A stretch of DNA of 64,000 nt. Source: Tillus elongatus (taxonomy: Eukaryota; Arthropoda; Insecta; Coleoptera; Cleridae). This document shows positions 1 to 15,784 of this stretch, in pieces. Both the position numbers and the translations under genes were made by a program. How positions within the stretch are numbered: the first letter of the stretch is position 1; each line of letters starts with the position of its first letter. The stretch lies in NCBI GenBank assembly GCA_964006375.1, contig OZ023265.1:157608118-157672117 (forward strand), in the 5' to 3' direction. The notes beneath the pieces were generated by a model. It saw only the letters and a list, made by a program, of their open reading frames with translations, made no database searches and was not told the origin of the DNA.

Positions 1-204
1 ATCGTTAACCTACCTACCAAATTTGGTTATTATAGCTTTTTTATTTTTTGAGATATATATTTTTTTTTAATGAAAATTTAAAATGTTTCTGGAAAACCTC
101 GTCCGATTTTCCTAACTAACGAACTTATCCAAGCCATTTACAAAAAGAAGGCACATGCCAAATTTTATTAAGATCGGGCCATTATTTTTCGAGTTATCGG
201 TGCG

Positions 205-282
<78 letters not shown>

Positions 283-406
283 AAATTGAAACTGACCCCG
301 GATATGGGTTCTAGTGGTCCTAGTTCGCGCTCATTTGCAAAAAATTTTTCAAAATTCAAAAGTCAGGATCTCCCCATTAGTGAATTTCTTCTACGAAAAT
401 TCACTG
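1..406 (-). repeat. TCE copy, left block plus right block, reverse orientation
   Basis: Read on the minus strand this begins with an imperfect terminal hairpin (near 378-406), then the GAGCGCGAACTAGG and CATATCCGGGGTCAG motifs, a (TA)n tract, and a right block with GATAACTCGAAAAATAATGG and GGTTTTCC. The copy runs off the left edge of the window, so its middle block is not visible. It encodes nothing; the short reading frame across it is a by-product of the TA repeat. Confidence 0.85.
213..275. repeat. (TA)n microsatellite
   Basis: Pure TA run of about 63 bp at the core of the reverse TCE, bounded by CATA on both sides. Confidence 0.97.
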
Positions 407-469
407 AAATGTAAGATATTTTACCGAAACTTGCTCATAACTCAAAAAGTTCGAAATTTAAGTTAGGTA

Positions 470-625
470 CGCAGATGGTGGAGAAATTTTTCGGTTTTAC
501 AGAGATGACTGTACAATTTACAGAACCCAATTCATCACAATACAGTTTTATGCCACACGATTGTTTCCTTAACAAAGTTAGCGTCGTCAGAGGAATGATC
601 AAAATAAACGAATAAAGGTATGGAG
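470..625 (-). mobile_element. Penelope-like element terminal remnant
   Basis: The minus strand carries a block also found near 9.9, 31.3, 34.05 and 56.7 kb: a hammerhead-like motif followed by a TGTATT/GTGATGAATTGGGTTCT-type stretch. No coding sequence remains. PLE assignment is an inference from hammerhead-type motifs being known in PLE terminal repeats and from decayed PLE endonuclease lying near the 9.9 and 34 kb copies. Confidence 0.5.
553..594 (-). ncRNA. hammerhead-ribozyme-like motif
   Basis: On the minus strand: CTGACGA (fits CUGANGA), a potential helix II CGCTAAC/GTTA with a short TTT loop, then GGAAAC and AATCGTGTGG. The core boxes are in the right order and spacing for a hammerhead. 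Whether stems I and III close has not been computed. Confidence 0.45.
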
Positions 626-629
626 GTAG

Positions 630-2085
630 CATATGCGTTATGATAGCGAATTTTCGTAAAAAATGTTTTTAATGCCCTTAAATGTTTTTAAAACAACAAC
701 AACAATAACAATATTTATTTGGTCTTTTATTTATAATTATTGCAAATCGGACAAGTCAAAGAACTTACAAGATAAAAAATTACAAGATAAAAACGTATCA
801 CAACTAATCAAAGGTACGTGCCCAAACATCTGAAATATAGCGAGCTTCACATCCCAACAAAAAACATACCTTCACAGTGCAGATTCATTATATTCACTCA
901 AACTATAAAAACTATGAGTAATTAAAGCAACCTTCAGTCGCTTTCTAATTTTTTTGTATAATTTATGTCCTTCAGAGAACAAGGCAGCTGGTTGTACAAA
1001 AAGCAACTTGCATAACATGGCGACTTCTTAAAAAAGAATGGTGACATTCATTCAGGTGACAAGTATCTTTTTCACGAGTCATACCCATGAAAATTCGAGT
1101 AGATAACACATTTTTGTTTTTATGAATGTAAGTTAACAGATGGAACAAATAAACTGATGTTAACGTCATTATGTTATTTTTATTAAAGATGTCACGACAA
1201 GAGTTCCCATAAGGTAGATTGTATATTAATCTCAAGATTCGTTTCTGTAGCACAATAATTCTATGGCATTCTGTGGATTGGCCCCAGATAACGATACCGT
1301 AACTCAGATGTGAATAGACAGCCGCGTAATAGACCTTCAGCAGATGTTCCGAGCTTAAGGAATCTTAAAGCATCAAAATTGCATAAAACGCGGAATTTAA
1401 TTTCTTGCACACGTGATCGATCTGGTCTATATATAACAGGCTACTGTCAATTCTAACACCCAAAAATTTTGACACCTTTTTGAATTGCACCGCATTTCCG
1501 TTCACCAAAATAGTGCTGTCGCACATCCTCTCTCTTCAGTGGCAGTTATGCATTTCAAGAGAAAAAGTCTTGTCATAGTATAAAATTAGTCGATTTCTAT
1601 AACACCATTCATCAAAAGACTGTACTAATGATTTTAATTTTAATTCAGTTTCCTCCAGCGTCTTGCCGTAGACAACAATAGAAGTGTCATCGGCGTACAT
1701 AAAGACTTTCCGTCTTGTATAGATTGCGGCAAATCGTTTAAATAGAATGTAAACAAAAGTGGGCCAATAACACTTCCCTGAGGTGTGCCCATACTTACAC
1801 TATATCTTTGGGAATTAACATTATTCATTTTTACAAGTAACTGTCTGTTGGTGAGATACGAAAGAAGAAGGTCGTTGCAAGTGCCTCTTATCCCCAACGC
1901 CCACATCTTCTCCTTAACAAAAAGGACATTTTATTGGCAGTATAACCTACATAGTACTAACAATGTATCATATTTCATTAAAATAGCATTGTGCTTCACA
2001 AAGTACAAATATTTTCTGAAACTAAACTTAAAAAGTTCCGGAAAAACTGATCCGATTTTGCTGACCAACGAACCTCTGAAAGCTA
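630..2085 (-). repeat. TCE 3' module, split by a LINE insertion
   Basis: 630-696 has the terminal GCGTTATGATAGCGAATTTT and AATGTTTTTAAT, and 1930-2060 resumes with GGCAGTATAACCTACATAGT and TTCCGGAAAAACTGATCCG. Both pieces are collinear with the minus-strand module at 4.13-4.43 kb. The 1.23 kb between them is a jockey-like LINE, so the module is older than that insertion. Confidence 0.7.
697..1929 (-). pseudogene. jockey-like LINE, 5'-truncated reverse transcriptase
   Basis: This is a decayed reverse transcriptase of a non-LTR retrotransposon. The palm region near 1740-1800 reads GTPQGSVIGPLLF and continues as LNDLPQSIQDGK; the catalytic YADD is at 1686-1697 but lies in another frame, because a frameshift falls just before it. 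The C-terminal connector (972-1253) has QKRILRLIYNLPYGNSCRDIF, typical of jockey/BS-like elements. No endonuclease domain is present, so the copy is 5'-truncated. The 3' end at about 697-710 is a TTG-repeat tail on the minus strand preceded by AATAAA-like sequence. It is inserted in a TCE 3' module. Confidence 0.85.
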
Positions 2086-2585
2086 TTTATACACCTGCCA
2101 AGATATAATTATTAACAAACAGCTTTTGGACCAAAGTTAACAAAAAATATGAAAATTAGCAAACATTTCTTTTACAAAAATTCACCATGTTTTTTTTACA
2201 GAAATTGTCTTTAGTAGTGTTACACTAAATTATATTTTTCACAAAAATTCGACAACCTATTTATTATTAATTGCCAACATATCAAAAAAATCTTACAAAA
2301 CATGACTTCTAAGAACATTTCTGTGAAAATATTTCATACTCAGCCACTATTTGCGAGTGCCCATATACGGCAGCTCGATTTTTATGACGAGTAATACTAA
2401 CAAAAAGCTCTCTAAATGCGTCGTTATCATGGGGCTTTGTTATCTATTGGTATAAACGCCGTATCACAATTTGTGACATGTGCCAAAAAACGTGACAAGT
2501 TCCAAACCAATTGAAATAACTCAAAACCATGAACTATGTCAGTATTTTTCCTTACAGACATGCATTATAGTTCGATAGAAAATGC
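2086..2585. other. unassigned AT-rich stretch
   Basis: No credible ORF, RNA or repeat match to the rest of the window was seen, apart from short AT-rich runs. Confidence 0.5.
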
Positions 2586-4122
<1,537 letters not shown>

Positions 4123-4433
4123 GGACGCAGCAAGTCCGTTATGGTAGTGAATTTTCATAAAAATGTTTTTAATAGCAAATATGTGGTTTTTTAAAAGAAA
4201 GCAGGCATAAAATTTGGTTACCAGTATAACCTATATAGTAGAAACAATGTGTCATGATTCATCAAAAGAATTTTTTTGTTTGAAAATGTGAAAAAATTTC
4301 CGAAAGTACACTTAAAGTGTTCCTGAAAAAACCGGTTTCTTGGTTAACCTTATAGGTTAATAGCAAATTGTGCTATTCTATTTTGTAGCATTTAATAAAA
4401 ATTCGCTACCATAACGCACCGTCCGGGTGTCGA
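4123..4433 (-). repeat. TCE 3' module, reverse
   Basis: Begins CTGGACGCAGCAAGTCCGTT and ends with ACCATAACGCACCGTCC, so the two ends are inverted repeats of about 35-40 bp. On the minus strand it follows directly on the TCE at 4434-5268, as in the full copy at 8.12-9.53 kb. Confidence 0.8.
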
Positions 4434-5265
<832 letters not shown>

Positions 5266-5268
<3 letters not shown>

Positions 5269-5826
5269 TCAAATAGACTCTTTCTCTGATGGTCGAATTT
5301 TCGTCAAAAATCAATAAAGCCCAATATATCCGTTATTGTGCGAGATGCGAAAAAAAAATGTAAACATTAATTATAGGGCGTCTTAAGCTACATCTTAAAA
5401 AATATTTTTACAATCACAGGATCGGCCGTATGTCGTTGGAGATACAAATTTTCTTTTTTATAATCGAGCACGCCTTATGTTATTACATTTTTGCATTTTT
5501 CATCGTAATATAAGGCATGTTTGTAAGAAAATAAATTCGAGACGCAACAAGTGCGTTATGGTTGCGGATTTTCATTAAATGCCTCAAATTTGCTATTAAC
5601 CTATAAGGTTGACCAAGAAACCACTTTAAGCTTACTTTCGGAAATTTTTGTACATTTTCAAACAATAAAGTTATTTTGATGAAGCACGGCACATTGCTTC
5701 TACTATATATGTTATACTGGTAACCAAATTTGATGCTTGCTTTTAAAAAAAAAAACACATTTATTTGCTATTAAAAACATTTAAATGAAAATTCACTACC
5801 ATAACGCACTTGCTGCGTCCAGATTT
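5266..5826 (+). repeat. TCE late middle segment plus 3' module, forward
   Basis: Starts AAAATGCATTTCAAATAGAC, carries the CAATATATCCGTTATTG segment and ends with a 3' module (5540-5822: GACGCAACAAGTGCGTTATGG ... CACTTGCTGCGTCCAGA). It abuts the hairpin end of the reverse copy, so the two copies share a boundary. Confidence 0.8.
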
Positions 5827-6619
5827 TTTTTTGTATGGATAACAGCAGCCCATGATTCAACTAATTTAACGAGAGTTTGTTCCACTTGGAAAGAACAAAA
5901 CAGATATCCTTGGGCAATAACTTTTACAGTATTCCCAAGTGGTCACTCACCCAATTATTATATAATTATGAAAAGCCCTGAATAAAAGTTCTTTACCTTA
6001 TTATTTACCGTTATTTAATAATTATTTGTATCGTTTTTAACATGGTTCTTGATTTATTTAAAGAAATATTCAAACAAAAAGCTTTCTATTGATAATTGTA
6101 AAATATGTATCATAATTAAAACTTTAGTAACCCTGTTTCTATTTTAGAATCTAAGAATCTAATTCCACTAAATTTCACCTTATTTATAGAATGGCTTTAA
6201 AAACCACTACATAATGAATGAGAAAGCTAGATCGATATACCGCCCCTATTTGTACGCGACAGTAAAGCTTGTCTTTGTTTCTATGTCAAGGTCTTCAATC
6301 GATACCGGAAGAGCAGTTCATTAAAACCGTAAAAACTCTTATTCTCTGGGCCCCGTTAGTAGAGAGCACTCTTGACCTTTCTAAGTTATTTCTACAACTA
6401 CAGATGCAAACAAAGAACAGAAATTACACAGAGTAAAACCTCTTAGGAAATCTACACCACTTGATGATTTTAAGAGGTGAGCAGTTGGAGGCGTAAAATA
6501 TACCTTTCTTTGCTTTTCTATCATCTCTTATATAATTACCAAAAAGGCTGAAGATACGGAGGGAGATGAGCTAAGTTTGCGTTTCAATCTTATAGACGTT
6601 TTTTTAATGTCACGATTCT
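5827..6619. other. unassigned stretch
   Basis: A 66-codon frame begins inside the preceding module and resembles no family I recognise. The rest has no ORF or repeat that could be matched within the window. Confidence 0.5.
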
Positions 6620-7354
6620 AGCCAGTTACTGACGGCTATGACATAAGCAACAAATAATTCTAGAGCAGGTACTGTGAATAATCAGCGTAAAAGGAGGGAT
6701 AAGTGATACAAAATATATAGATTATTTTTAAAGCATAAATAATGACAATTAATACACTTAGCCTGGCATTTTGTTTGATAACTTCAAAAGAAGGTGGAAC
6801 TATCCACTAATTTGCGTGTACAGCTTATCAAGTATTACAAAGGACATGCGAATTTCACTGGCTGAGGGATGGACTGCGTCTGGAATTTACTTAAACTGAG
6901 CATTTAGGTTCCTGTTTTGGAGCCATTTTTAAGAGGTTAAGGAAATATCAAAGGTTGTGAACTCTAGGATCTTAATCTACTACTTAGGGCGCTGGATACG
7001 CGTAGGTCGGATTGTTATAGCTCGATTTGGGGCATTAATCTGTCTACTGCCTAAATCTCACTGAAGATCATCTCTAATAAGGTATCAGTTCAACCCTAGA
7101 CCTAAGAGAGATCTGACCGTTCCTCGTAAGTCTCGTATTATTTATAGCATTTCACCTGCCTGGCTCGTTCTCAATGTAACTAGTCAGGTCAGGCTAGGTC
7201 AGGTTTATTGAGTCAGTTTCGTTACGGTACTTAGATGATTAAGAGGGTTAGAGGGCTCTTCTGAGTCAGGTAATGGGAAAGTTAAATTGTCTATGGAATT
7301 ACTAGTTATCTTGCCTGTTTCTAATAAGGACAAAATAGGTTTCGAAGTAATCGA
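6620..7354. repeat. first unit of a 0.74-kb tandem duplication
   Basis: Begins AGCCAGTTACTGACGGCTA and matches 7355-8098 base for base over long stretches (for example AGAGCAGGTACTGTGAATAA in both). Non-coding. Contains short GTCAGGTCAGGCTAGGTCAGG direct repeats near 7180-7205. Confidence 0.9.
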
Positions 7355-8098
7355 AGCCAGCTACTGACGGCTAAGACATAAGCAACAAATAATTTTAGAG
7401 CAGGTACTGTGAATAATCAGCGTAAAAGCAGGGATAAGTGATATAAAATATATAGATTATTTTGAAAGCCTAAACAATGACAATAAATACACTTACCCTG
7501 GCGTTTTGTTTGATAAATTGAAAAGAAGGTGGAACTGTCTACTAATCTGCATGTACAGTTTATCAAATAATGCAAAAGACATGCGAATTTCACTGCCTGC
7601 GGGTTGAACTGCGTCTGGAATTTACTCAAACTGGTCATTTCGGCTGCTGTTTTGGAGCCATTTTTAAGGGGTTAAGGGAATATCAAAGGAGGTGAACTCT
7701 AGGGTCTTAAGCTACTACCTAGAGCAGTGGATACACGTGGGTTGGATTGTTGTAGTTCCATTCGGGGCATCAATCTCTCTATTGCCTAAATCTCACTGAA
7801 GATCATCTCTAAGGTTGATACCTTAGGGTTAAACTGATGTTTAACCCTAGACCTAAGAGAGATCTGACCGTTTCGTAAGTGTCGTATTATTTATAACATT
7901 TCACCTGCCTGGCTCTTTATCAATGTAACTAGTCGGCTCAGGCCAGGTCAGGTTTATTAGGTCAGTTTTATTACGGCACTTAGAGGATTTAGAGGGTTAG
8001 AGGGATCTGCTGAGCCAGGTAATGGAGAAGTTAAATTGTTGAATTAATAGTCATTTTGTTTGTTTCTAATGAGAATAAAATAGGTTTCGAAGTAATCG
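7355..8098. repeat. second unit of the 0.74-kb tandem duplication
   Basis: Starts AGCCAGCTACTGACGGCTA directly after the first unit, with an offset of about 735 bp, and ends with the same AAAATAGGTTTCGAAGTAATCG that closes unit one. Differences are scattered point changes and small indels, about one in ten bases by eye. Confidence 0.9.
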
Positions 8099-8123
8099 GA
8101 AGTCAATAATCACCATATCTCTT

Positions 8124-9530
<1,407 letters not shown>

Positions 9531-9770
9531 AAACAATCTGGACGTTTGTTGATCTCAATATATTCTAGGATAATTCTTGTATTGGCATCGTCAAACTCTA
9601 TTTTGTGTCCTCTATGTTGGAACCTACTACCCACGCAGTTAGAATACCCGATTGAAGCTTATGAAGTAAGATATTATGGTCGACTTAATCAAAGTCCAGA
9701 CTTAGGTGCAAGGAAGCACCCATAACTTCAAGTATTTTACCAAAAGCTTTAGACACTACGCAGATCAGCT
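9531..9770 (-). pseudogene. possible Penelope-like endonuclease C-terminal fragment
   Basis: On the minus strand 9531-9640 reads RFQHRGHKIEFDDANTRI and then LEYIEINKRPDCLKNSG. This layout (H-x-I-x-F/W-x-x-A ... LE-x-x-x-I-x-K) resembles the C-terminal part of PLE GIY-YIG endonucleases. Only about 40 residues are readable. The TCE module end lies across one border. It could be chance similarity; the hammerhead-like motif 150 bp away on the same strand makes a PLE origin more likely. Confidence 0.45.
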
Positions 9771-9916
9771 GGTACACTGCATGGTTTTGCTTCCATATAA
9801 GAATTCTGAAAGTTTTTGAATAGCGTATTCACTTTAAAAATGTAAATCAATCTTTTATTTATTACCTTCTCAAATATTTGTGAAGTTTTTGGGGTACATC
9901 ATAATACAGTTTTTAG

Positions 9917-9957
9917 ACCTAACGATCGTTTCGATAACAATGTCAGCGGCATCAGAG
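9917..9957 (-). ncRNA. hammerhead-ribozyme-like motif
   Basis: Minus strand: CTCTGATGCCGCTGACATTG, then TTATCGAAACGATCGTTAGG. The CUGAUGA box is changed to CTGATGC, so it is probably inactive, but the GAAAC box and the following ACGATCG match the copy at 34.05 kb. Confidence 0.4.
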
Positions 9958-10049
9958 GGATAAATAAACTTAGATACGGTAAATATAATGACAACAATAG
10001 GTTTCAAAGAAATTATTTGCCAAATGATATTAACTCTCGAAATTAGAAC

Positions 10050-10095
10050 AGTTTGGGGCGCGCAAGTGCGTTATGGTGGCGAATGTTCCTAAAAT
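10050..10095 (+). repeat. TCE 3' module end fragment
   Basis: GCGCGCAAGTGCGTTATGG followed by TGGCGAATGTTC matches the first 40 bp of the module; nothing of the rest follows. Confidence 0.6.
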
Positions 10096-10884
10096 AATAT
10101 CTTATAGGGATGTAGCCTTATATTTAAAGTTATAAAACATTGCTTTATTCAAATAGAAACAGTAACGAATATGGTAAAGAAGGGCTAGCAAAAGCATGAC
10201 CAATAATATAAATATTTATACAGTCATTTGGATACAAATTTCAAAAAAAAGATAAACAGGAAATATACGCAACAAAAAATACACCAGAAAGCTGAACATA
10301 AAAAAATAATTCCGTGGTTCATGCATTGAGCGTGATTGTATGTATGCAGAAGGGGAAGAAGAACCCCCAGGAGAAAGAGGGTTTCTGCCCCCTTTCCCAA
10401 AAACACAGCGGGTCCTCCTTTGCCTTGTGCACGCATACAAGTACCTTTAAAGCATAAGACACAAGAAAATTTTCTTGGGAGCAACCCCCAAGAAAGTTAC
10501 TGAACCTGGGCGAATATGGGTGTTGTGCGGGGTAGACAGGGTTTAAAGAAGGTATTGCTGCAAAATGTGAGAAACGCATCTTTTCAAAGACCGATTAATT
10601 TGGTTTTTTAGCATTTTCTGCTCATATTTCCTCCCCGCCCAGCACCCCTATTTATTCTTGGTCCCTTAGTTTTTTTGGGGGTTGTTTGAAACAAATTTGT
10701 TTTGTGGCTTATGCATTCAAGGAGGGTTCTAAGCATGTTTTTGAAAAAAATTTCGTTGTTAACCCTCCGCGCAGTAAACTGTTTATTTACCGAAATTATA
10801 TTCCACTTCGTCGCCTATAATATCTTTTTCAGATAATATCGAATACAGCACTAAAGTAAATAAATTCACTTGCTGTTTCACTTC

Positions 10885-10889
<5 letters not shown>
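10096..10889. other. unassigned stretch
   Basis: Overlapping minus-strand frames of 74-86 codons at 10216-10579 share the same bases and match no family I know. 10370-10520 is locally richer in G and C than its surroundings. No firm gene call. Confidence 0.5.

Positions 10890-10958
<69 letters not shown>
10890..10958. repeat. (TA)n microsatellite
   Basis: About 69 bp of TA. The flanks are not TCE sequence, unlike most TA runs in the window. Confidence 0.95.
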
Positions 10959-10961
<3 letters not shown>

Positions 10962-10978
10962 AGGTAAGAAGGTATAAT

Positions 10979-11004
10979 AAAGGGGGGAGGGGGGGGGGTT
11001 GGGT
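10979..11004 (+). other. G-run with quadruplex potential
   Basis: Runs of six, ten and three G separated by A and TT (AGGGGGGAGGGGGGGGGGTT, then GGG), 20 bp after a TA tract. Long enough for four G-triplets on the plus strand. Confidence 0.6.
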
Positions 11005-11323
11005 GTTCATAAACTTAAAAGTAGAGAGAACATTTAGATCGTGTCTAACTGTGTGCACACAAAAATTTGTATAATATATTTATAAAATCTAATAAAGAAC
11101 AACAGTTTTATAATATTATTTTAAAGAAACGAATAGATAGGAATACGTTTCTCGGCGATTTCGCATTTCGCGAGTGTATGAATCTAGCTTTTGTTGAAGA
11201 CTGCACTGAAATCCGGTCGACGCCGTAAGCAAGCAGCTTGTAAATTAAGCTCGATAGGCTTGGACAGGTTAATTAATTTTGTTATTGTGTATTCTTCATT
11301 TAGTAATTTTGAATTGACTCAGA

Positions 11324-12409
11324 TATTATCAAAAGGGGTTCTGAAAAAATAATGAGTTTTTTATTTTATTAAAAAAGAATTATAACGAATGTTATTTATT
11401 TATTGTTTCCGTATTTTTGTTTAATTTGTTTGGTAGTTCATTCATGGTGCCATTTTTTCTGTAAAGTATTTACGGTTTTATCTGAATAATAACAATTTTT
11501 TTTTCCATGTTTAAAAATACCCACGCGATTTTTACACTAAATTTTCTGCATGGTGCCGCTGTGAGTTATTTCTATGCCTTCACATCTATGATACATCTCT
11601 ATGATACAGTCGGTTCAGCTGTTTATTGTATGCTAACTTATAACCCGTGTTACATTGTTTAGTTTTAGAATTTTGGCTAAGTCGTTTTGTGTTGTTTAAT
11701 TCGGTGATTTCACTGAAACAACAATTAAGCGACGATTTTCCCAGTAGTAATTTATTACAAACAGAATAATGAATTTATTCATCGAAGCTTAGTTATAATT
11801 TCTGATGGCAATAATCATGATGCGATTGCTGTATATGTGTATCTGAATATTATTAATAATTTTGTAAAAGATTTATTATATGATCGAATGCACAAAAAAA
11901 ATTAAGAATTTTAAGAATTTTGTAAACATTTACTATCATAAAGAAGATTTTAGGATTGAAGATGAATGTCATTATTTCGCAACAGCTCCTAGTAAGCGAA
12001 CTTGTGATTGTATTGGACAGACAGTAAAAATAATGGCATTCCAGAGTCAGTCTTCAACGACAAGTAAATAATCAAATAACAACAGCGCAAGAACTGTATG
12101 AGTGGACATCTAAACCGAGTAGTTTCACAGACATTGCAGTGAAATTTTCACCAGAGGAACATTATTTTGATGCAATAGAAAAGTTGGATTTACAATACGC
12201 AACTGCCAAATCAATCCCGGGTACACAGAAATTCCATTCAATTATTCCGACAGATAGTGGAGCCATAAATGCTAAAGATTATTCTTGATTAAATAATAAT
12301 AATGTATGTAAAATTTTCAAAAGAATACGGAAATAGATAAATAACATCCGTTATAATTCTTTTTTAATAAACTAAAAAACGGATTATTTTTTCAAAAGAC
12401 TTAATAATA
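11324..12409. mobile_element. candidate DNA transposon bounded by ~90-bp inverted repeats
   Basis: 11324-11418 and 12320-12409 are inverted copies: AAGAATTATAACGAATGTTA on the left pairs with TAACATCCGTTATAATTCTT on the right, and AAAAAATAAT and CCGTATT also pair. Between them lies a decayed coding region (11768-12288). Size is 1.09 kb. Superfamily is not assigned and no clear target-site duplication was seen. A chance fold-back is possible but unlikely at this length. Confidence 0.6.
11768..12288 (+). pseudogene. decayed ORF of an unclassified recurrent animal protein family
   Basis: Three reading-frame blocks. Block 1 (11768-11905) has SLVIISDGNNHDAIAVYV. Block 2 (11880-12071) has KNFVNIYYHKEDFRIEDE, then HYFATAPSKRTCDC. 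Block 3 (about 12062-12288) has QITTAQELYEWTSKPSSF, then GTQKFHSIIPTDSGAI. From memory this order resembles a family of uncharacterised animal proteins with a FSDG...QYKN-type centre, a HFFATSHGK-type segment and a QLYEWA segment; in this copy the centre is lost at a frameshift with a stop (LYDRMHKKN). Function unknown. Inverted repeats on both sides suggest it was carried by a transposon. Two frameshifts and a stop make it non-functional. Confidence 0.55.
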
Positions 12410-13270
<861 letters not shown>

Positions 13271-13559
13271 ACTTTTTTTAATAATATATTGTTTCTTATG
13301 TTTTCGCAATATGCTTGCATCCTCCATTTAGTTTGATCACACCCCCCTAGAGAGGTGCGCCTCACGGGTTTAAAATTGTTGTTCTAGACAATCCAGCAGC
13401 GTTGTGACTTTAGAATAGTGTTAGCCTTGTTTTTTGCATCTATCATCATCCTTTCATCCAAAAGTAAAATAAAAGTTAACGAACAAAGGAATTCTTAATA
13501 TATACGGCACATAAGGCTTGGCAATACCAAATACCCAAACTCTCATGAGAGCGATAATT

Positions 13560-14945
13560 GAAGGGCTAACCCCGTATAGATAAAAAAGATTTGGTTTTTG
13601 TTTTCCACATCATGCCTTTTCTTGGAGATGTCAAAGTCTATTTACAATAGGTCGAAATATTTATTTGGTGCAGCATTTTCACTTCCGGGAAAATATAGGG
13701 GTGTTCCATGGATTTCTGTTCTGAAGTTGTACAACTCTGTTATTGTAAGCGCCCTTAAACATTGCCTCCCAATCTGGGGTTTACGATATGTCAATATTGT
13801 AGAGAAGGTACAAGTAGGCCTCTTTAAATAGATGCTCCATCTACCTAAAAGAACTCCCGATCTTATAGTTAGAAGGGAAGCTGGCGTAGTTAATCTTGAA
13901 TATACTGTTTTCAAGCAAACACTCGAATGGTTGCAAAAATTGCTTTCTTTAGATGATAGTCGTTTGCCGAAGAAATGCTTGGTTTGAATGCTGTAACTTA
14001 GGGATGTTGCTCCACAGTACAATAAGCTCAATCAGGTTGAGGACATTGTTGTTAAGCTAGGCTTCGAAGACATGTGGGTAATTCTTTCTTTTGGTACTCT
14101 TAAAAGTAAAAAGGACAGTATTCTTGATAAATATCTAACTACACTTAGAGAAAAGGATTTGGATGCTATTTATAACTCACGTTATACCTTACTGTACAGA
14201 TATTTATGTAGTCTTGAAGGCTTTGACAATACTTATTTGCAGTTGAGCATTCCCATTACCTATAAGAGAGTGATCGCCGAAATACGTTGTTCCTACAAGA
14301 GGTCTTTAACTCTTTCTATTTTTGGTAGTCACTTATCTTTAAAATTTCAAGAGATTTGCACGATATTTAACCTGCAGAGGGATTAGTCGCTCATCCACGT
14401 CTTATTGGATTGTCCTATATATGAGCTACTTAGAACGCCTTTATTAAAGGACTGTTGGAAGCTTGGAAGCTGCTCTTGCTGATCCCACATGCTGCCTGAT
14501 TAAAACGACTGTTATTACTTATCGGTAAGCTTGAGGCTGAGGGCTTTTATTATGGATGAATACAATTATGTTATCGTTTACTTATCTTTATTGCTGGAGT
14601 CCTCTTATTTGACGGTGTGCAGGAGAGTTGGTGGATGTGTGTATGCTGGCTAAGAGGGTAAAAGTGGGCGGGGTTAGGCAGGCGTAAGTGAATATTCGAA
14701 CGTTAAAAAAGGGAAAATAGAGAGGAAGTCATATTAATCTACCAATGTTTGCATTTTATGGTACTGATTCTTAAGAATGCTGAGGTTTTTTTAGATGTTG
14801 TTTGTAGAATAGAGATTTTTGATTTATATTCATGATTTAGGTTTCGTACTTTTTGGCGACTTTATTGTTTTTTTATCCTATTCGCCTTTCGACATTGAAA
14901 TAGAATTGTATGTACTTCTGTAATCAATAAAGTTAATAATTATAG
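13560..14945 (+). pseudogene. non-LTR retrotransposon, C-terminal half
   Basis: Thumb and connector region of a LINE polymerase. 13642-13830 reads YLFGAAFSLPGKYRGVPW, then LKHCLPIWGLRY; after a stop, LPKRTPDLIVRREAGVVNL. 14072-14386 continues to a degenerate zinc-knuckle area, FNLQRD, stop, then LLDCPIYELLR. Catalytic palm motifs are absent (5' truncation). The 3' end near 14925-14945 has AATAAAG then TTAATAATTATAG, fitting a short tail. At least two stops and one frameshift. It differs from the other LINE families here; clade not settled. Confidence 0.75.
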
Positions 14946-15784
14946 ATAAAAATATTTCTTCCCAGCAAATGTAAGGTACCAGTTTAAATATTTTTTGCAC
15001 TTCCCATTGTTGCCCAGAATCTCTAGACGTTCGTTGAGATAATTTACAACATCTAGAGAAAAGCTACACTCTAAGGAAATGTTTGTAGATATATTACTCG
15101 TTTTTAGTAAGTTGCAGGAAATGTTTACCACGTTTGTTATGTTATTTTAATTTTCTTATATATTTTAGTTTTTGTAACGTAGGATTTAAATAACAAAACT
15201 ATTAATTGGTTTAGTATTTATTAAATAGAACTTTAGTTTTAGAGATCGATCGAGCAAAGAACATTTTAGCAAACTAAGCAAACATTTCCCCTTAAATGAC
15301 TGACAATATCGACCGATGTTAGCTTAGGGAGTAAAACTTGTTAACTCAGGACAAAACTTTTGTTCTGTTGTAATTTCTTAAATCAAGACAATGATAAAAT
15401 GTACGTTTTCTCCAAAAATTCAAACAAGAAGCCCCAGGAAACTTCAAGGAAATGTTCGCTATTCTTTTATTATAAAGAAGAGTGATTCAATCCGAAATGT
15501 AGTTCATTAATATCAGCCTGTCTTTATGTTGAAATGGGATAATGTAAGGAAAACTCGAGATGGAGGAGGAAGCTCCAAGTATTCTCTGTTGAATGGAAAT
15601 GAAGTAGAGATAAAATTTTACAAAATTTTAAATTGGATTATATAGCTAATTAATTATTTTTGTCTTCTAAGTTAAAGAGCCTGACTCACGACGTCATAAA
15701 TATACTGATCCTAAAAAATGCAGAAATTAACTATTTCAGAAGAAATAAATATCTTGTGAACATTTTTTTATCTGTTTACGTATA
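14946..15784. other. unassigned stretch
   Basis: Short frames (for example 63 codons on the minus strand at 14940-15131) without recognisable motifs. No match to other parts of the window. Confidence 0.5.

Noticed and set aside
10216..10579. Three overlapping minus-strand ORFs of 74-86 codons
   Set aside because: Same bases in different frames, no family resemblance and no sign which frame would be used.
13642..14031. 129-codon minus-strand ORF
   Set aside because: It is the antisense shadow of a LINE connector region on the plus strand.
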